From: an uncultured Clostridia bacterium | Lineage (GTDB): Bacteria > Bacillota > Clostridia > Peptostreptococcales > Anaerovoracaceae | Length of the DNA: 64,000 bases | Assembly (NCBI GenBank): GCA_934255135.1 | Contig: CAKQMV010000009.1 | Location: forward strand, 22,365 to 86,364 | Direction of reading: 5' to 3' | The notes under the pieces: model-generated | Told to the model about the DNA's origin: nothing | Databases searched by the model: none | Seen by the model: only the letters and a program-made list of their open reading frames with translations | Position numbers and translations under genes: made by a program | In this document: in pieces, positions 17,274 to 25,957 of the stretch | How the letters are laid out: each line of letters begins with the position of its first letter | Numbering within the stretch: position 1 is the first letter of the stretch

Positions 17274-18560
17274 ATGAAGGCTACATTTATCGAGAAAGAG
17301 AACAACAATATCAAGTTTACAATCACTTTTGATGCTGCTGAGTTCGATGCTGCAACAGATAAGGCATACAAGCAGATCAGAAAGAACATCACTATTGACG
17401 GCTTCCGTAAGGGTAAGGCTCCTAGAAAGATGATCGAGAACATGTACGGTGAGGGCATCTTCGTTGAGGAGGCTCTTAACGATCTTCTTGAGAAGAATTA
17501 CAGCGCAGCTCTTGATGAGGTTGGTGCTGATGTAATCGCACAGCCAAGCATCGAGCTCGGTGAGGTTAAGAAGGGCGAGGATGTTGTTGTTACTGTAACT
17601 GTTGAGTGCTTCCCAGAGGTAGAGGTTAAGAACTACAAGGGTCTCGAGATCGAGAAGGCTGAGACAGTAATCGGTGATGATGAGATTAATGCTGAGCTTG
17701 AGAAGGTTCAGAAGAAGCAGGCTAGAATGGAGACTGTTGAGGGAAGAGCTGCACAGGATGGCGATTCAGTAATCATCGACTTCAAGGGAACTATCGACGG
17801 TGAGGAGTTCAAGGGCGGTTCAGCTGAGAACTTCGAGCTTAAGCTTGGAAGCGGACAGTTCATCCCAGGATTCGAGGAGCAGCTCATCGGTAAGAACACT
17901 GGAGACGAGGTTAACGTTGAGGTTACTTTCCCAGAGGATTACCACTCAGAGGAGCTTGCTGGTAAGCCAGCAGTATTCGCAACTAAGATCCACGAGATCA
18001 AGGTTGAGATTCTTCCAGAGATCGACGACGAGCTTGCAAGTGATGTAAGTGATTACGAGACTCTTGATGAGTACAAGAAGCACCTTGCTGTGACACTTCA
18101 GGAGCAGGCTAACAACAGAGATGAGTCAATCATGAAGGATAGAGCTCTTGAGAAGCTTTACACTGAGAACGAGCTTGAGGCTCCAGCAGCAATGGTAAGA
18201 AGCGAGCTTGACAACATGATGGCTGATATGACTCAGAGCCTGAGATACCAGGGCATCACAATGGAGCAGTACCAGCAGTGGGTTGGTAAGACTTCAGCTG
18301 AGATGATCGAGGAGTCAAGACCAGAGGCAATCAGAAGAGTAAACACAAGAATTCTTCTTAAGAACATCATCAGAATGGAAGGCCTTAAGGCAACTGAGGA
18401 AGAGGTTGCTGCAGAGGTTGCAGAGTTTGCTAAGCAGTACGGACAGACTGCAGAGCAGGTTATCGAGTCTGTAGGTAAGGAGAACCTTAAGTACTTCGAG
18501 GAGGACGTTCTTACTAAGAAGGCTATCGAGCTTGTATACAACGAGGCTAAGAAGAACTAA
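17274..18560 (+). CDS. tig: trigger factor
   Basis: This 428-residue ribosome-bound chaperone has all three domains. The N-terminal ribosome-binding domain carries the signature GFRKGKAPRKMIE near residues 44-56. The FKBP-type prolyl isomerase domain (GDSVIIDFKGTIDGEEF, near 163-179) is followed by a long helical C-terminal domain. Codon use is very biased, consistent with high expression. A perfect 12-bp palindrome TTGCATATGCAA (17244-17255) lies directly before its AGGAGGA site. The gene order tig-clpP-clpX-lon-engB is a classic Bacillota block for protein quality control. Confidence 0.96.
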   Translation: MKATFIEKENNNIKFTITFDAAEFDAATDKAYKQIRKNITIDGFRKGKAPRKMIENMYGEGIFVEEALNDLLEKNYSAALDEVGADVIAQPSIELGEVKKGEDVVVTVTVECFPEVEVKNYKGLEIEKAETVIGDDEINAELEKVQKKQARMETVEGRAAQDGDSVIIDFKGTIDGEEFKGGSAENFELKLGSGQFIPGFEEQLIGKNTGDEVNVEVTFPEDYHSEELAGKPAVFATKIHEIKVEILPEIDDELASDVSDYETLDEYKKHLAVTLQEQANNRDESIMKDRALEKLYTENELEAPAAMVRSELDNMMADMTQSLRYQGITMEQYQQWVGKTSAEMIEESRPEAIRRVNTRILLKNIIRMEGLKATEEEVAAEVAEFAKQYGQTAEQVIESVGKENLKYFEEDVLTKKAIELVYNEAKKN

Positions 18561-18587
18561 TTAGCTGACCAATAACTGAAAATGATT

Positions 18588-18620
18588 AATAGGCTGAAGG
18601 TTTCATATCTTCAGCCTATT
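18588..18620 (+). terminator. 12-bp hairpin between tig and clpP
   Basis: AATAGGCTGAAG pairs perfectly with CTTCAGCCTATT around a 9-base loop. It is a strong stem but lacks a T-run, so it may be an mRNA-end or stability element rather than a full terminator. Confidence 0.5.
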
Positions 18621-18662
18621 GAACATTGAAAGATTTATTTATGTAATAAGGGGTAGAATTTA

Positions 18663-19241
18663 ATGAATTATGTACCTTATGTAATCGAACAGACAGGAAA
18701 CGGCGAGAGAAGCTACGACATTTACTCAAGACTTCTTAAGGATCGTATAATCTTCATTGATAATCAGATCGATGATAATGTTGCGAGCCTTGTAGTTGCT
18801 CAGCTGCTTTTCCTAGAATCAGAGGATCCTAAGAAGGATATCAACATTTATATCAATTCTCCGGGCGGTTCTGTTACAGCAGGAATGGCTATTTATGACA
18901 CAATGAGATATGTCAAGCCAGACGTTGCAACCATCTGCGTAGGAATGGCTGCAAGCATGGGAGCTGTGCTCCTTTCTGCAGGAACTAAGGGTAAGAGATA
19001 TGCTCTCCCTAATGCGGAGATTATGATTCATCAGCCACTTGGCGGAACTCAGGGTCAGGCTTCTGACATCAAGATTCAGGCTGACTGGATGATGAAGACT
19101 AAAGCTAAGCTTAATAAGATTCTTTCGGAGAACACTGGCAAGGATATTGAGATTATTGAAGCTGATACAGACAGAGATAATTTCATGTCTGCTTGCGAGG
19201 CTGTAGAGTACGGCCTTATTGATAAAATGCTTGAAAGATAG
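18663..19241 (+). CDS. clpP: ATP-dependent Clp protease, proteolytic subunit
   Basis: This 192-residue serine protease forms the tetradecameric barrel fed by ClpX. The catalytic serine is in CVGMAASMGAVLLSAG (near residue 98) and the histidine in IMIHQPLGGTQGQA (near residue 123). The length is standard. An AAGGGGT site lies about 10 bases before the ATG. clpX follows 20 bases later and is presumably co-transcribed. Confidence 0.97.
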   Translation: MNYVPYVIEQTGNGERSYDIYSRLLKDRIIFIDNQIDDNVASLVVAQLLFLESEDPKKDINIYINSPGGSVTAGMAIYDTMRYVKPDVATICVGMAASMGAVLLSAGTKGKRYALPNAEIMIHQPLGGTQGQASDIKIQADWMMKTKAKLNKILSENTGKDIEIIEADTDRDNFMSACEAVEYGLIDKMLER

Positions 19242-19261
19242 ACCCGAAAGGAGAGATCAAA

Positions 19262-20518
19262 TTGTCAAAGAAACAGAATAACGGCGAGCCGGTTTGCTCA
19301 TTTTGCGGCAAGACAAGCTCTGAAGTTAGAAAGATGATTGTGGGGCCTAATGTATATATCTGCAACGAGTGCGTAGAGACATGCATGAATCTCATAGAAG
19401 AGGACTTTTCAATCGGACAGCCTGGTCATGCCAACCAGGGACCACTTAAGCTCCCTAAGCCAACTGAGATTTTTAACGAGTTGTCACAGTATGTGATTGA
19501 GCAGGAGCCTGCCAAGAAGAGCCTCGCGGTTGCTGTATATAATCATTACAAGAGAATCAAATATCTCGAAGAGAATGGCGGATCAATCAAGGATGGAATG
19601 GTAGAGCTTCAGAAGAGTAATATTCTTCTGCTTGGACCTACAGGTTCAGGTAAGACTCTGCTTGCACAGACACTTGCAAGAATCCTTGATGTGCCTTTTG
19701 CAATCGTAGATGCCACATCTCTGACTGAGGCTGGATATGTAGGAGAGGATGTTGAGAACATTCTTCTAAGACTCTACCAGGCTGCAGACGGAGATCTTGA
19801 GAGAGCACAGAAGGGTATTATCTATATTGACGAGATCGATAAGATTGCAAGAAAATCCGAGAACCCTTCAATTACACGTGATGTAAGCGGAGAAGGTGTT
19901 CAGCAGGCACTTCTTAAGATTATCGAGGGAACTGTAGCTAACGTACCACCACAGGGAGGACGTAAGCACCCAATGCAGGAGTTCATTCATTTTGATACTA
20001 AGGATGTTCTCTTCATCTGCGGAGGAGCATTTACAGGTCTTTCTACAATAATCAAGAGAAGACTTGGAGATAAGGTTATCGGATTCAACTCTGATGACGA
20101 TGAGCTTGAGAATGTTGATGAGAACGACATTCTTCTCAAGGTTGAGCCAGAGGATCTTCTGCGTTTCGGACTTATTCCGGAGCTTATTGGAAGACTTCCT
20201 ATGATTGTTGCTCTTAGTGAGCTCAGTGAGAAGGCTCTTGAGAGAATTATCAGAGAGCCTAAGAACTCAATCGTAAGACAGTACACAACACTTCTTGAGA
20301 TGGATGGTGTTGATTTCGAGGTTACTGATGAGGCTGTATCTGCAATTGCAGCTAAGGCGATTGAACTTAAGACCGGCGCAAGAGGTCTGAGAGGCATTTT
20401 TGAAAGCATTATGACAGATATAATGTATGAGCTTCCCGGCATGGACGGAATTAACAGATGCGTGATTACTAAAGAGACTGTAAACGATGGAGCAGACCCT
20501 CTTTACGAAACCGTATAG
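19262..20518 (+). CDS. clpX: ATP-dependent Clp protease, ATP-binding subunit ClpX
   Basis: This 418-residue unfoldase begins with a four-cysteine zinc finger (CSFCGK near residue 12, CNECVETC near 37). It is followed by the AAA+ core with Walker A GPTGSGKT near residue 125 and Walker B IIYIDEIDKI near 189. The YVGEDVEN pore region and a C-terminal small domain are present. Translation appears to start at TTG 19262, with GAAAGGAGAG upstream, because no ATG lies nearby in frame. It delivers tagged substrates to ClpP encoded upstream. Confidence 0.96.
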   Translation: MSKKQNNGEPVCSFCGKTSSEVRKMIVGPNVYICNECVETCMNLIEEDFSIGQPGHANQGPLKLPKPTEIFNELSQYVIEQEPAKKSLAVAVYNHYKRIKYLEENGGSIKDGMVELQKSNILLLGPTGSGKTLLAQTLARILDVPFAIVDATSLTEAGYVGEDVENILLRLYQAADGDLERAQKGIIYIDEIDKIARKSENPSITRDVSGEGVQQALLKIIEGTVANVPPQGGRKHPMQEFIHFDTKDVLFICGGAFTGLSTIIKRRLGDKVIGFNSDDDELENVDENDILLKVEPEDLLRFGLIPELIGRLPMIVALSELSEKALERIIREPKNSIVRQYTTLLEMDGVDFEVTDEAVSAIAAKAIELKTGARGLRGIFESIMTDIMYELPGMDGINRCVITKETVNDGADPLYETV

Positions 20519-20527
20519 ATAGAAACA

Positions 20528-20554
20528 GGGCGGCTTGCGGCAACGTGGCCGCCC
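20528..20554 (+). other. GC-rich hairpin between clpX and lon
   Basis: GGGCGGC pairs with GCCGCCC around a 13-base loop. It lies 27 bases before lon and is followed by GACTTTGT, a poor T-run. It could partly attenuate read-through into lon. Confidence 0.4.
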
Positions 20555-20581
20555 GACTTTGTATATGGAGGATTGGCATAT

Positions 20582-22897
20582 ATGGAACAGAACAGAATTC
20601 CCTTTATAGCTTTGAGAGGACAGGCGTTCCTTCCCGGAACTATGGTGGGGTTTGATATAGGAAGAGATAAGTCTCTTGCTGCTGTTGATGTAGCTATGAA
20701 TGGTGACAGATACCTTGTTGTAGCGGCACAGAAGGATGCTGCTGTAAACAACCCTGGGCCAGAAGATTGCTACACAACTGGTGTTCTCATCAGAATGAAG
20801 CAGGTTGTCAAGAGACATGAAGAATATGTAAGAGTTCTCGTTGAGTGTAAGACGAGAGTTAGAATTACAGAAATTTTCGATGATGGCGAGATGCTGTCGT
20901 GTGAATATATAGAGGCACCTGATACAGACAATGATCCTGATGACATGAATCTTCAGGCTCTTGTAAGAGTACTGAAGCAGACATATCTCAAGTATGTTGA
21001 GATGTCAAACACAGGTGAGGCTGCCGCAAGAGCGCTTATTGACGGCATTGAAGATGCTGCGCTTATGTGTAACATCATTGGAGGAGAGGTTGAGATTGAC
21101 TATGATGTTAAGCAGACTCTTCTCGAGATTGACTCGGTTCAGGTTAGAATTGAGCATCTGATTGAGATTCTGAGCAGAGAGAATCAGATTCTTGCTCTGA
21201 CTAAGAGAATCAGCAACAGAGTAGTTAAGAATATGAATAGAGGTCAGAGAGAGTACTACCTAAGAGAGCAGCTCCAGGTAATCAAGGAGGAGCTTGGCGA
21301 GGATGACACTCCTGACGACGAGATCAGCACATGGAAGGAGAAGCTTGAAGCACTTCACCTCGATGAGAAGACTGAGACTAAGGTCAAGAACGAAATCAAC
21401 AAGTTCTCTAAGATGAACATGATGAGCCCAGACGCCAACGTTTCAAGAACTTATATCGAGACTATTCTCGAGCTTCCGTGGAACACTTCATCTAAGGTTA
21501 ATACCAATATCAAGAAGGCTGAGAAGATTCTGAACGAGGATCATTACGGACTTGAGAAGGTTAAGGAGAGAATTCTTGAGAGCCTTGCAGTAATGCACCT
21601 TACTAAGTCAATTAGTGGACCTATCATCTGTCTTGTAGGACCTCCGGGAGTAGGTAAGACATCTATTGCCAAGTCGATTGCAAGAGCAACCGGAAGAGAG
21701 TTCGTAAGAATGTCACTTGGTGGAGTAAGAGATGAGGCAGAGATCAGAGGTCACAGAAGAACTTATGTCGGAGCTATTCCGGGAAGAGTAATCAATGCAA
21801 TCAGAGATGCGGGTACTAACAATCCGCTCTTCCTACTCGATGAGGTTGACAAAATAGGCTCTGATTTCCGCGGAGATCCCGCTTCGGCTCTGCTTGAGGT
21901 TCTAGACCCTGAGCAGAACAGGACGTTCCAGGATCACTACCTTGAGGTTCCTTTTGACCTTTCGAAGGTAATGTTCATCACAACTGCGAATGAGACATCA
22001 ACAATTCCAAGACCTCTTCTTGACAGAATGGAAGTAATTGAGCTTTCAAGCTACATCGAAGAAGAGAAGGTTAAGATCTGTCAGCAGTATCTTATTCCTA
22101 AGAAGATAAAGGAGCATGCTATCCGTAAGAATCAGCTGAGCATTTCGGAAGCTGCAATCCGTGATATCATCAATTACTATACAAGAGAATCAGGTGTAAG
22201 AAATCTTGAGAGAAAGATTGCTGACATCTGCAGGAAGACTGCAAAGAGAATCGTTACAGAGAAGAAGAAAAATTACTCAGTAACACCAAGAAACCTTGAG
22301 AAGTACCTCGGACCTAAGATTTTCCTTGAAGATATGGGTGATCTTGATTCTGAGGTTGGAGTTACTACAGGACTTGCGTGGACAGCTGTCGGTGGAGTAA
22401 CACTTTCAATTGAGACCGTTAAGATGCCGGGAACAGGTAAGCTTATCCTCACAGGACAGATGGGCGATGTTATGAAGGAGTCTGCACAGACCGCTCTTGG
22501 ATATCTGAAGTCTGTTGCTGACCAGTACGGAATTGAGAAGGATATCTTCAAGGATTACGATATCCAGATTCATATTCCTGAGGGAGCAACACCTAAGGAC
22601 GGCCCTTCTGCAGGAATCACAATGTGCTGTGCACTTCTTTCGCTTCTGACAGGAAAGAAGGCAAGAAGAAACGTTGCGATGACAGGAGAGCTTACACTCA
22701 GAGGCAAGGTGACAAGAATCGGCGGACTCAAGGAGAAGGCTCTGGCAGCATACAGACAGGGAATCACTGAGATTCTTATCCCAAAAGAGAATGCGCCTGA
22801 TGTCGAGGAAATCCCGTCTTCCGTTAGAAAGAAGCTTAAATTCACGCTTCTTGAGGATGCGAAGGATGCTTTTGACATCGTAATCAGAGAGGATTAA
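20582..22897 (+). CDS. lon: ATP-dependent protease La
   Basis: This 771-residue protease has the N-terminal LAN substrate domain (RIPFIALRGQAFLPG at residue 4). A helical linker and an AAA+ core with GPPGVGKTS near residue 355 and FLLDEVDKI near 419 come next. The proteolytic domain has the Ser-Lys dyad (KDGPSAG near residue 677). The ATG at 20582 lies 10 bases after GGAGG. An in-frame TTG at 20573 would leave only one base of spacing and is rejected. The gene shares an operon with clpX and engB. Confidence 0.96.
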   Translation: MEQNRIPFIALRGQAFLPGTMVGFDIGRDKSLAAVDVAMNGDRYLVVAAQKDAAVNNPGPEDCYTTGVLIRMKQVVKRHEEYVRVLVECKTRVRITEIFDDGEMLSCEYIEAPDTDNDPDDMNLQALVRVLKQTYLKYVEMSNTGEAAARALIDGIEDAALMCNIIGGEVEIDYDVKQTLLEIDSVQVRIEHLIEILSRENQILALTKRISNRVVKNMNRGQREYYLREQLQVIKEELGEDDTPDDEISTWKEKLEALHLDEKTETKVKNEINKFSKMNMMSPDANVSRTYIETILELPWNTSSKVNTNIKKAEKILNEDHYGLEKVKERILESLAVMHLTKSISGPIICLVGPPGVGKTSIAKSIARATGREFVRMSLGGVRDEAEIRGHRRTYVGAIPGRVINAIRDAGTNNPLFLLDEVDKIGSDFRGDPASALLEVLDPEQNRTFQDHYLEVPFDLSKVMFITTANETSTIPRPLLDRMEVIELSSYIEEEKVKICQQYLIPKKIKEHAIRKNQLSISEAAIRDIINYYTRESGVRNLERKIADICRKTAKRIVTEKKKNYSVTPRNLEKYLGPKIFLEDMGDLDSEVGVTTGLAWTAVGGVTLSIETVKMPGTGKLILTGQMGDVMKESAQTALGYLKSVADQYGIEKDIFKDYDIQIHIPEGATPKDGPSAGITMCCALLSLLTGKKARRNVAMTGELTLRGKVTRIGGLKEKALAAYRQGITEILIPKENAPDVEEIPSSVRKKLKFTLLEDAKDAFDIVIRED

Positions 22898-22901
22898 AGC
22901 A

Positions 22902-23501
22902 ATGAGAGTAACTAAATCTGAAATCGAAACTGTAGCTGTTAAGCCGGCACAGTATCCGGAGCCTGATAAGCCGGAAATCGCTTTTGCTGGAAGATCTAAT
23001 GTAGGAAAGAGCTCGCTTCTTAACCTGCTTACAGGACGTAAGGCACTTGCGAGAGTTTCGGGAAGCCCGGGAAAGACAAGAACAATTAATTTTTACCTGA
23101 TTAATGATGAATTTCGTATCGTAGACCTGCCAGGTTACGGTTATGCGAGAGTTTCTAAGAGTGAGAGCCAGAAGTGGGGTCAGATGATGGAGTCATATCT
23201 TGAGCATAGACCTAACCTTCTCAAGGTGGTTCAGCTTGTAGATATCAGACACAAGCCTTCTGCACAGGACGTTCAGATGTATGAGTACCTTAAGTACTAC
23301 AATCTGGATGGAATTGTAGTTGCTACTAAGGCGGACAAGGTTTCTAATAATGAGAGACAGAAGTGCCTCAAGGTTATAAAGGAAACACTTGGAATGGGCA
23401 AGGGCGACGTAATTATTCCGGTTTCATCATTGAAAAGAACCGGACAAGAGCGCATACTTGAGGTAATAGAGGAAATAATCGAAGGAAACCAGGCAGAATA
23501 A
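22902..23501 (+). CDS. engB: ribosome biogenesis GTPase EngB (YsxC/YihA)
   Basis: This 199-residue TrmE-Era-EngA-EngB type GTPase has G1 GRSNVGKSSLL near residue 30, G3 DLPGYGYA near 74, and G4 TKADK near 142. EngB assists large ribosomal subunit assembly and usually follows lon in Bacillota, as here (4-base gap). The length is typical. Confidence 0.95.
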   Translation: MRVTKSEIETVAVKPAQYPEPDKPEIAFAGRSNVGKSSLLNLLTGRKALARVSGSPGKTRTINFYLINDEFRIVDLPGYGYARVSKSESQKWGQMMESYLEHRPNLLKVVQLVDIRHKPSAQDVQMYEYLKYYNLDGIVVATKADKVSNNERQKCLKVIKETLGMGKGDVIIPVSSLKRTGQERILEVIEEIIEGNQAE

Positions 23502-23517
23502 AGAGAGAGGTATTTCG

Positions 23518-24063
23518 ATGAGTAATGAAAGAAAGACAATCGGCAACGTTCTTTTTACAGAGGAGCAGATTACCGAAAGAGCAAGAGAAATCGGTGCACA
23601 GATTACTAAGGACTTTGCAGGTGAAGAGGTGTTTATCCTCGGAACTCTAAAGGGATCTGTAATGTGGATGGCTGAAATAATGAAGGCTATCGACCTTGAT
23701 ACAACTATAGACTTTATTCAGGCAAGCAGCTACGGATCATCAACAGTAAGCTCCGGTGTTGTTAAGATCGGATATGAGCCGGCAGAGAATATGTACAACA
23801 AGAATGTTATCATTGTCGAGGATATCATCGATACAGGAAGAACCCTGTCGTACCTTGTAAAGAAGCTTGAGGAGAGATCTCCTAAGACAGTAAAGATCTG
23901 CACGATGCTAGACAAGCCATCAAGAAGAGTCTCAGATGTTAAGGGTGACTATGTTGGGTATGAGGTTGAGGATCTTTTCGTAATCGGATATGGTCTTGAC
24001 TATGACCAGAAGTACAGAAACCTCCCATATATCAGCTATCTTACTGAGGAGGACGCGGGGTAG
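23518..24063 (+). CDS. hpt: hypoxanthine phosphoribosyltransferase
   Basis: This 181-residue purine salvage enzyme makes IMP or GMP from the base and PRPP. The PRPP-binding motif VIIVEDIIDTGRTLSYL lies near residues 98-114, and GTLKGSVMW near residue 42 is the conserved loop. The end DYDQKYRNLPYI is typical of the bacterial family. An AGAGAGG site lies upstream, 16 bases after engB. A PHP-domain gene follows 5 bases later. Confidence 0.94.
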   Translation: MSNERKTIGNVLFTEEQITERAREIGAQITKDFAGEEVFILGTLKGSVMWMAEIMKAIDLDTTIDFIQASSYGSSTVSSGVVKIGYEPAENMYNKNVIIVEDIIDTGRTLSYLVKKLEERSPKTVKICTMLDKPSRRVSDVKGDYVGYEVEDLFVIGYGLDYDQKYRNLPYISYLTEEDAG

Positions 24064-24068
24064 CTTTA

Positions 24069-24896
24069 ATGAGTAGTTTCACAGACAACGACATTTTAAA
24101 GGATTTTCATATTCACAGTTGCTATTCGGATGGCGATCTTGAGCCGGCAGAGATTGTCGACAGATGGATGGCTGAGGGATACGGCATCATTTCAATAACA
24201 GACCACGACGGAATTGAAGGTTCAATTGAGGGTGCGAATTATGTTGCTGATAATAATCTCGACATACAGTTCGTTTCTGGAATTGAATTTGATTCTTCTG
24301 ATGAACTCGCACATGAGATTCATATTCTTGGATATGGCTTTGACTACGATAGCCCTGCTATAAGAAGTGCACTGTCCAAGGTAGTTCTGTGGAGAGCAAG
24401 AAGAAATGATGCGATATTCCAGACCCTTATAGAGCTTGGATACGATATTAATATTGAAGAAATCATGGCGGTCAACGGAGGTCGCTATACAGGAAAGCCA
24501 ACTTTTGCCCGTGTCCTTGTGGATAAGGGATATTTCGAGAGCATTACAGATGTTTTCGAAAAGCTTCTTGATTCAAATGAGAAGCTGTGTGCTCTAAGGA
24601 AGGAGACTCTTCCTGCGAATGAGGTCATCGATATTATCCATGAGGCAGGCGGCATTGCGATTATGGCTCATCCTATGGAGTATAAGGAGAGAGGTGAGAG
24701 CCTTGAGTCATATATGCCTAGACTTGTTAAGCTTATGGGCAGACTCGTTGAATATGGAATTGACGGTATTGAGTGCGAGCACCCATCAGCTACGACTGAG
24801 GAGACAAGATGGCTTAAGGAGTGTGCGATGAAGAACAGGCTTGTTATTACTGCGGGCTCTGATTTTCATTCTGACGCTGTTAAGAGGGTGTACTAA
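24069..24896 (+). CDS. PHP domain phosphoesterase (TrpH / RNase AM-like)
   Basis: This 275-residue protein carries all PHP metal-binding motifs. They are DFHIHSCYSDG near residue 12, ITDHDGIEG near 42, GIEFD near 71, MAHPM near 199 and GSDFHSD near 262. Stand-alone PHP proteins of this shape hydrolyse 3',5'-nucleoside bisphosphates and short RNA 5' ends, so a role in nucleotide or RNA turnover is likely. The stop overlaps the next start as TAATG, so the 102-residue downstream gene is translationally coupled. Confidence 0.88.
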   Translation: MSSFTDNDILKDFHIHSCYSDGDLEPAEIVDRWMAEGYGIISITDHDGIEGSIEGANYVADNNLDIQFVSGIEFDSSDELAHEIHILGYGFDYDSPAIRSALSKVVLWRARRNDAIFQTLIELGYDINIEEIMAVNGGRYTGKPTFARVLVDKGYFESITDVFEKLLDSNEKLCALRKETLPANEVIDIIHEAGGIAIMAHPMEYKERGESLESYMPRLVKLMGRLVEYGIDGIECEHPSATTEETRWLKECAMKNRLVITAGSDFHSDAVKRVY

Positions 24897-25204
24897 TGAA
24901 AGAGGTTATTCATCTTAATGGTGGTGGCGAGACACTCCCTAAGGCGGTGTATTATCAGTGTGTATGGACTGTAAGGGATATCGACAGACTACAGCTTATA
25001 TGCGATGATGATGAGTATGCACGATTCAGACTCGATGCGATATATAAGTCTCTTGATGTGGTGCCGCTTGAGTACAGAGAAGATGTGCTCGGAAGCATTG
25101 CATATTATGGCAAGGGCTGCAGTGATAATGCGCATGAGAATACATGGAAGCGCTGGAAGAAGGCCTTTATAACTGAACTTGCTTTCAACCTGAAGCTCCT
25201 TTAA
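24896..25204 (+). CDS. small conserved-looking protein of unknown function
   Basis: I do not recognise this 102-residue protein. It begins MKEVIHLNGGGETLPKAVYY, has a central acidic segment (ICDDDEYARF) and ends in a Trp- and Lys-rich part (ENTWKRWKKAF). No signal peptide, membrane helix or metal motif is visible. Its ATG overlaps the stop of the PHP gene by one base. Its codon use matches the neighbours, so it is likely real and expressed at a fixed ratio with the PHP enzyme. Confidence 0.65.
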   Translation: MKEVIHLNGGGETLPKAVYYQCVWTVRDIDRLQLICDDDEYARFRLDAIYKSLDVVPLEYREDVLGSIAYYGKGCSDNAHENTWKRWKKAFITELAFNLKLL

Positions 25205-25230
25205 TGCAGAAACGAAATAATAAATGGACG

Positions 25231-25374
25231 GGATGTCACAAGAAAAGCTGTACTGTTTTGACCGTGGCGTGATGATAAGATTAATTCAGATGACGAGGCA
25301 TCAGTCATCGAATTAAACGTTCGGCACATCCAATAGGCGAAAGCGGCTCTTTATAGGGTCGCTTTTTACTTTTG
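25231..25374 (+). ncRNA. candidate structured RNA ending in a terminator, class unknown
   Basis: An outer helix GGATGT (25231-25236) / ACATCC (25326-25331) closes a domain. It contains a long inner stem (25279-25294 with 25304-25318, about 14 pairs with one mismatch and one bulge) capped by the 9-base loop GAGGCATCA. The domain is followed 8 bases later by a T-rich terminator hairpin (25340-25374). The stretch has no reading frame. It could be a small RNA or a terminated leader of the Nudix operon. I tried SRP RNA, 6S, T-box and common riboswitch motifs by eye without a match. Confidence 0.45.
25340..25374 (+). terminator. terminator between the PHP unit and the Nudix gene
   Basis: AAAGCGGCTC pairs with GGGTCGCTTT (two G-U pairs) around TTTATA, followed by TTACTTTT. 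Confidence 0.7.
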
Positions 25375-25390
25375 TCTGGTGTAAGATATT

Positions 25391-25409
25391 AACGATAAGA
25401 ATTATCGTT
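25391..25409 (+). promoter_or_regulatory. Fur-box-like palindrome upstream of the Nudix gene
   Basis: AACGATAAGAATTATCGTT is a perfect inverted repeat (8-bp arms, 3-base centre) ending 14 bases before the start codon. Its core matches the 7-1-7 Fur/PerR consensus at 11 of 14 positions. A possible TTGTCT -35 lies at 25372-25377, so the site would cover the -10 region and act as an operator. Which regulator binds is an inference. Confidence 0.5.
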
Positions 25410-25423
25410 ATGGGAGAGATACA

Positions 25424-25957
25424 ATGGCATTTGAAGAGAAGACAATAGAATCAAGAATTGTATATGAAGGTCCTGTTTTTAAGGTCAGGAAGCATCTTGT
25501 TACGACTGTAAACGGCGAGGCCTACAGGGATGTTGTTGAGCATAACGGCGGCGCGGTAATGCTTGCTATTACTGACGACGGCAAGATTGTAATGGAGAGA
25601 CAGTACAGAAAGGCTCTTGAGAGAGTTGTACTTGAGCTCCCTGCCGGTAAGATTGATCCAGGCGAGGATCCTGAGACGGCGGCAATCAGAGAGATTCACG
25701 AGGAAACTGGCTTTATTCCAGGCCAGGTTAAGCATCTTACAAGATTCAGTCCAAGCTGCGGCTATGCCATGGAGAAGCTTTATATTTATATAATGAGAGA
25801 TCTTAGGAAGGCTGAGAAGCATCTTGATCCGGATGAGGATATCGATATTGTATATTACACTCCGGATGAGCTTGTCGAGATGGTTATGAACAACGAAATC
25901 GAGGATGCCAAGACCATGATAGGAATTCTTCATGCAAGAATGGCGGGTGAGATATAG
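25424..25957 (+). CDS. nudF: Nudix hydrolase, ADP-ribose pyrophosphatase type
   Basis: The 177-residue protein contains a complete Nudix box from about residue 76, GKIDPGEDPETAAIREIHEE followed by TGF, with all catalytic glutamates. The surrounding sequence (VMERQYRKALERVVLELPAG) is that of the ADP-ribose diphosphatase subfamily, which clears ADP-ribose to AMP and ribose 5-phosphate. An adjacent nudF-xerD pair is also seen in Bacillus. Its stop TAG overlaps the GTG start of the next gene by one base. Confidence 0.88.
   Translation: MAFEEKTIESRIVYEGPVFKVRKHLVTTVNGEAYRDVVEHNGGAVMLAITDDGKIVMERQYRKALERVVLELPAGKIDPGEDPETAAIREIHEETGFIPGQVKHLTRFSPSCGYAMEKLYIYIMRDLRKAEKHLDPDEDIDIVYYTPDELVEMVMNNEIEDAKTMIGILHARMAGEI

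Noticed and set aside
25231..25331. Small SRP RNA or 6S RNA
   Set aside because: The conserved SRP tetraloop region and the 6S open-bubble layout are not seen.
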